A stretch of DNA of 64,000 bases from Athripsodes cinereus (Eukaryota > Arthropoda > Insecta > Trichoptera > Leptoceridae), in assembly GCA_947579605.1 (NCBI GenBank), contig OX388319.1, positions 18,551,447-18,615,446 of the forward strand, written 5' to 3'. How positions within the stretch are numbered: the first letter of the stretch is position 1; every line of letters begins with the position of its first letter. The position numbers and the translations under genes were made by a program. Positions 37,301 through 43,300 of this stretch are shown in pieces. The notes under the pieces are model-generated. The model saw nothing but the letters and a program-made list of their open reading frames with translations. It had not been told where the DNA came from and did no database searches.

Positions 37301-40300
37301 ATTACCCCACTTACGGGATATTCGCTAATGGTTTAGATAAAAAGATTTACAGAATGTATAAAATGAATAAACATTGATGTTGTGATTTAGCAAGAAAACT
37401 GAATTATTACCAAGTGTGCATGATACGTTATTATTATATAAATACTAAGTGCAGCTTCTTAGAGCCTTTGCTTATGAAATCATCTCTGTAGTGACTTCTA
37501 CAAACACACACACTGCTTTATATATAATTTTCATTTCGACAGGTAAGACTTAAATAATAATTCTTTCTTTACATTACAATTAAACTTGATATGTTCCTAC
37601 CTTGTACTATCTTGTAAATGATAAAACCACACTATTTATTGATTAATTTTGTAATACCCACTCACATGACTTTGAAATCAATATTGTTATACCTACAACA
37701 AAAAAATATTATCGGAATAAAAAAGCAAAGCAAAATGTAAATAAATCCACAAATATTTGCAGGTTCGAAAATATCCTAATTATCAAATATAAAGAAGTTA
37801 TTGAATCTTCTTAAATTTTTCAAAAACTAAGTGTTTGAACTGTGTAATACCTACTATATTTTGATTTTGACAAAAATCTTGTTTTTAACTTTAACTGCTG
37901 TACAAGCTGATAATAATTTTTCGAATGTTTCGTGATTAACACTGTGGAATTCCATATTTATTGTTAATTTATATTAAAAGAAACTTTGTATTTTCCACTA
38001 GAATAACTTTAATTAGAGTTAAAACGTTTTTGTTACACAAATAAACAATACTATTGTATTGTACAATAGTATTGTTACTGATGATGGAACAAGTAGTTCC
38101 GAAAACGTTTTAACTCTAATTAAAGTTATTCTAGTGGAAAATACAAAGTTTCTTTTAATATAAATTAACAATAAATATGGAATTCCACAGTGTTGATCAT
38201 GAAACATTCGAAAAATTACTTGTTTTTTTTTTTATTGAGACGAAACTAAATATTCTTTTAGGAGAATTTGTTGATCTCTATATTATATACATAATTTAAT
38301 GTAATGACAAAAAACAAGTTTACATGAAAAACTCATGTTTTAAGTATGATATTTACACTTTTTTATTCAAATTCATAATTGTTACAAACACATTTTGGTA
38401 AAATCAAGTACTCGCTTCGGTGATACATATACTACTCCATATAATTGATAAATTGACTTAAATTTTATCACAAACAAATCAGTTAATTGGTCAATTTGTT
38501 CATCCATAAAATTAATAGCACGTATACAGTTTAACGGTTTTTAAAACATATGACTTACAACATGTTGTCATCTCATTCACACTCTATATATCCGTCCTCT
38601 TCTTTTTCAGAACAAACTACTCTGTATTTTATTATTATTGTTGAGTACTCTTTGTAACTATGATATTTATTGTGCATATTATACCTACTATTAATATATT
38701 ATAATATTATATTAAAATGGTAATCTTTATCTCATAATATTATTGTTATATTATATTTTGGTGTTGCTATCGGTGTCTCGATGTTTAGTTGTTGCAAGTT
38801 TAGATGTGGTCTTTGGTTTGTCAGCACCGTTTAGATTTTCCGGTTCGTCTTGTTATTGATTTTGTTGGTTTTCTTATAGGGGAACAAGATGTGAGAGTAT
38901 TCACACTCGCTGAGCAAATTATTGCGGCCATGCCTGACCGAATAAAGGTATGTACTGAGATTAATTTTATATAGCATATAGGTACATTAGACATGTTATA
39001 AACTACTTTTTCAAATTTTCCACATTTGCCTTTGGATATTTCAAATCAGACCTCATATAATATCATCCAGACTCAATTTAAACAAAATATTATTTATCAA
39101 AAGACTGTTCAGAGTTTACAGAAGGAATTCCTTCTGATAAATTGTCAATATCCCTTGAAAGGGATACTTACTAGAACCCACTTCTTAATACTACAACAAT
39201 CTTTTAAACCATGTTCTTACAGTTATAAACATGACATGGAGAATTATGTAGATAGATTCACTTTCATCTTTAAAATTATTGTAATATGTAAGTATCTTGA
39301 ATTATTTTTATATCTAAGAGTTCTTGCATTTCAGAATGAGAGTGAGGAGATGGTAGTTGAAGGAAGTCCTGGAATGTCAGATTCCGGAGCTCCCAGTGAT
39401 TGCCTGATGGAACCACTCCTAGATCTTCAGCCCGCTGTCAACTTTGAACCGACTGAGTTCAACTTTGAGTATTCTGATCACAACTACAGGTAAAAAAAAA
39501 TCTTTGGATATGTTAATTCATGGTTAAGTCACTTATTCCGGATGCTAGAAAACGAATGACCACTATGATTTTTAGAGGCTGTAGGAGATAGTGGAAGTCT
39601 TGAGGGCCATGTCAGAAGAAGTTGGCTGAAACAGATGTGAAATATGTGTGTTGAAAAACTTGATTTAGAGTAGTCTGAGGTCCTAGAAGTAGCAATGGAT
39701 TGTGATCTCTAGAAGAGATATAAACATTGGTTTAAAGAGCCCCCCGACATAACTAGGATAAGGTCAAAAAGATGTAGTTATGTAAATAGAAAAATACGAA
39801 GATGATTTTTATTCATCTTATTTTTAAAACCACTCTGCCTTTTTCAGGTATTATGATGTGGGTACTCCATGCTCCAGCCTGTCTCCTGCTTCATCTTCCT
39901 GTTTACCATCTCCGAGATCCATGCCTTTAGCAGACTCTCCATCACCTCCACCTACCACCGAGGATTTCTGTGAGTTTCTGCAAGCGTCAGCAAATCTTTG
40001 CGAGAGGGACTTCAATAATTTAACACTTTCAGGTAAGCAAAAAGATCTAAAATAATATGGTTCCACAATATTTAAATTGCTTTCAAATTCTGAATATTTT
40101 CAGTAAAAGATAAAAATCAGAGGCAAACCGTTTTTACAAACACTCACTCTTCTTTACAATAGCTTTTGAATCTTCTGCAAATGGTCATTAGATAGCACTA
40201 AAACAACTAAAGTTTTGAATTTGGGTGAGGGAAGGGATAATAACAACACGACTGTTACTTATTGATACCCATTTATTTTCAACACAATACAGTGACGATT

Positions 40301-43300
40301 CGGCTATACTGCGTTCAAAATCTCACACACACAACTCACACGATCGACCACATCCACACCTGGATAACAACTGCTTTCGCTAGGCCATTCTCAAACCATT
40401 ATCTCTCTCTTACACACACTATCATCGCATCTTTCATTCTTTTTCATATCCAAACTGTCACCTTTCATTATAAATTTCTAACATCAGGTGTAATTAAACT
40501 TCTCCTAATATATAAAATTTAATTAATTCAGTGATAGGGATAACATCTATCTTTGGTGTTTTAATTTCTGGTGGCAGGGAAAGGTTTTTTCTGCGATTAT
40601 TTATTAAAATGCGAGATGATGTGGTTGAGTAGATGGTCACCAATATCACTGATTTTTATATTTCTTACAGATCGTGAACAAAGAGAACTGTATGAAGCAG
40701 CGAAGATCATTCAGAAGGCGTACAGGTCTTACAAAGGACGACAAAAGTTGGAGGAACAGGACAAGGAGAGAGCTGCAGCCATCTGCATTCAGAATTATTA
40801 CAGGAGATACAAACAGGTATACATTCCAGTTAACACTAGACTTCCATCACCGAGTTCGTTACTTTATTTCTGACTTTGTTAGCAGATTTTAACTTGGAAA
40901 TCTTTCATTTACAGTTCATTAATTTAAGTTTTCTTGAATTTAGTTTTTTTAATCAATTAATAGGTAACGAGTACGTCGGTAGCCTGGAGGTAGAGTCTCT
41001 GCCTTCAGAACAAGGGGTCCGTGGTTCGATCCCAGGTGCCGGCAAACACCCCTTTCACGGCACAAGCTTTTAGCTTAGTGTGAATGGTGTATAAGGTTGT
41101 ATTTGGGTTTAACAAAACCCAGATATATCTTTTTTAAAAAAAAAAAAAAAAGTAGTAAAGAAAGAAATAAATGACACTGGTTGAAGAAACCTGAACTGAT
41201 ATCTAGTCAGCAAAAGTAATTGGCTGAGAAAAAAAACACAGTTATATTTATTTTATTAAACTACCTTGGAAGATGTTTCGAGGTAGAAAAAAATGAAAGA
41301 TAGGTATATCTCTCTGTTTAATAAATATTACAGTAAGTGAGCAAAAGGAATGAAAAACTTTATTTATATTTAAAGTTTTCTTTTTTCAGTATGCCTATTT
41401 CAAGCAGATGACACATGCGGCGATGGTAATCCAACATGGTTACAGATCTTACTGTGCACACAAGAGGTTCAAAAAGACCATATCTCAAGAAGGAGTGCCA
41501 TCCAGTAGTGGCAGTAATAACACCACCAATATCCTTAACAACAATGCCAACAGTCCAAACTCTGGCAACACTGCAAGTGGCGGTTCAAATAATTCTGGCA
41601 ACACGGGCTCTTCTCAACAAGGGAATTATAACAGGATGATTGGAGGCAAAGGAAGTCCAAGCAGTTTAAAGTATGTATAAATTTGATAGAATGAGAATGA
41701 ATATTGTATATTGAACAAGCATTTAGAATCTAACAAATTGAAATTTTAAAAAGAGAGCGTTGAAAGTAGGTATATTGTGATTGATTCCACAAACTATCTT
41801 ATTGTAAAAAAAATCTGAGAAAATCTAGAAATAGTAGATATATAGACTTTTCTTCTAATCACCTGAAGATGGAGTTGAGAGTCTTCAAATACTAGTAAGA
41901 GTAGATAATAACGTCACTTGGAAGTGTGTTACCTAAATAGTGTTTTTTTTTCAATTCAGCTTAGATAGATGAGTACATAATGTTTATTCACTGTTTCTGT
42001 GATTACGTAGTATAATTTCAATACTTTTGGTTGCTTTTAAAAGTGAAACCACTTATTACCTTTTTTTACAGGAGAACATATTCACAAAGACGGCAACACC
42101 AAGCTGCTAGGAAAATACAACAGTTCATGAGACAATCGAAGAACAAGTAAGTAGAATTTAAATATGATATCAATTAATAAAAAAATCATGTTTACATAAA
42201 AGTAAAGTGTGTTCGAAAACTAAGTGCGAGTCTTGGATCATATTCAATTTCAATTACTGCTAAAGCAAAACTGCAAAGCATGCTTTGTTCCAAAATAAGA
42301 TTGAGTAATTAAAATCTTACAACGTATTATTCACAACTAAAAATAATTTGTTCACTTTACACAACGTGGAAAAAGTCATGGATTATTTTTTTTATTGAAA
42401 TCTTGTCCTTGATTTCATATTTGGATCAACATAAATTATTCTTTATGAATATTAAACTAACAAATTTACTTAAGCCTTTTTGCATAGTAAAATAATTGTG
42501 TGTCTGTCTTTGTTATGTATTTGACTTTAATATGCTTGTAATTAATTCCGCTAACACAGTGTTTGGGAAGATGGCTATGGAGTGAACGTAAGTATACATG
42601 TAAGATAACTTTCTGTGTATTACCTTTCTACTCTCTTCTCTTTTACAATCTTCCACATTCCAATCACTTTCATTATCTTTCTTTCTTTATGCACTATCAG
42701 TATTTGCACATTTCTTTTTTTTTGTATAAATGTCACAAATTTTGTTATCCAATCATATTAGTTAGGAAATTTATAAATAATATGTATCGCTTCTCATTCA
42801 TTATAATAGTAGAAATCACATTATTCCTGTTTTCTAGACTTCAGATCAAAGTGATCATGTATTTTTTAAGATACCTACCTATTTTAGAATCATCAGTCCA
42901 TTTCATTCATATATACATCCCAAAAATGTATTTGATCTTAGAGTAATATTTACTCTGTTGATTTGAATTGAAAACTTTTCATTTACAATCAAACAATTTC
43001 ATGAAATAACATATGTTTCTGAATTAAAATGTTCAGCTTTTGTATTTCAGTTTCGCACTTTACCCTCCCAAATTATTTCGCTTTTTCTCTTATAGATGGC
43101 ACTTTATCATTTTGGTAGTAAATAATGCCACCTTTTGAAGGAAATTCAAAGCACCCTAGCATTTTACTTTTTTCAATCCACAATTCTTTACTTTAGTATG
43201 CCTAGTGTTATTTTCTCAACTTATTGCAAGAAATATTGTGTGAAAATGAATGGCTTATTTTTTGCTTGCAAATGTCATATTTTCTATAGAGGAGGTTAAT

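Noticed and set aside
39026..39334. ORF extending upstream of CAMTA exon 13
   Set aside because: The conserved reading begins after the TTTCAG at 39334. The upstream part is AT-rich intron that happens to be open.
41862..41935. CTGAAGATGGA...TCTTCAAATAC as another ribozyme-like site
   Set aside because: The CTGATGA core is not present and no GAAA follows the hairpin.
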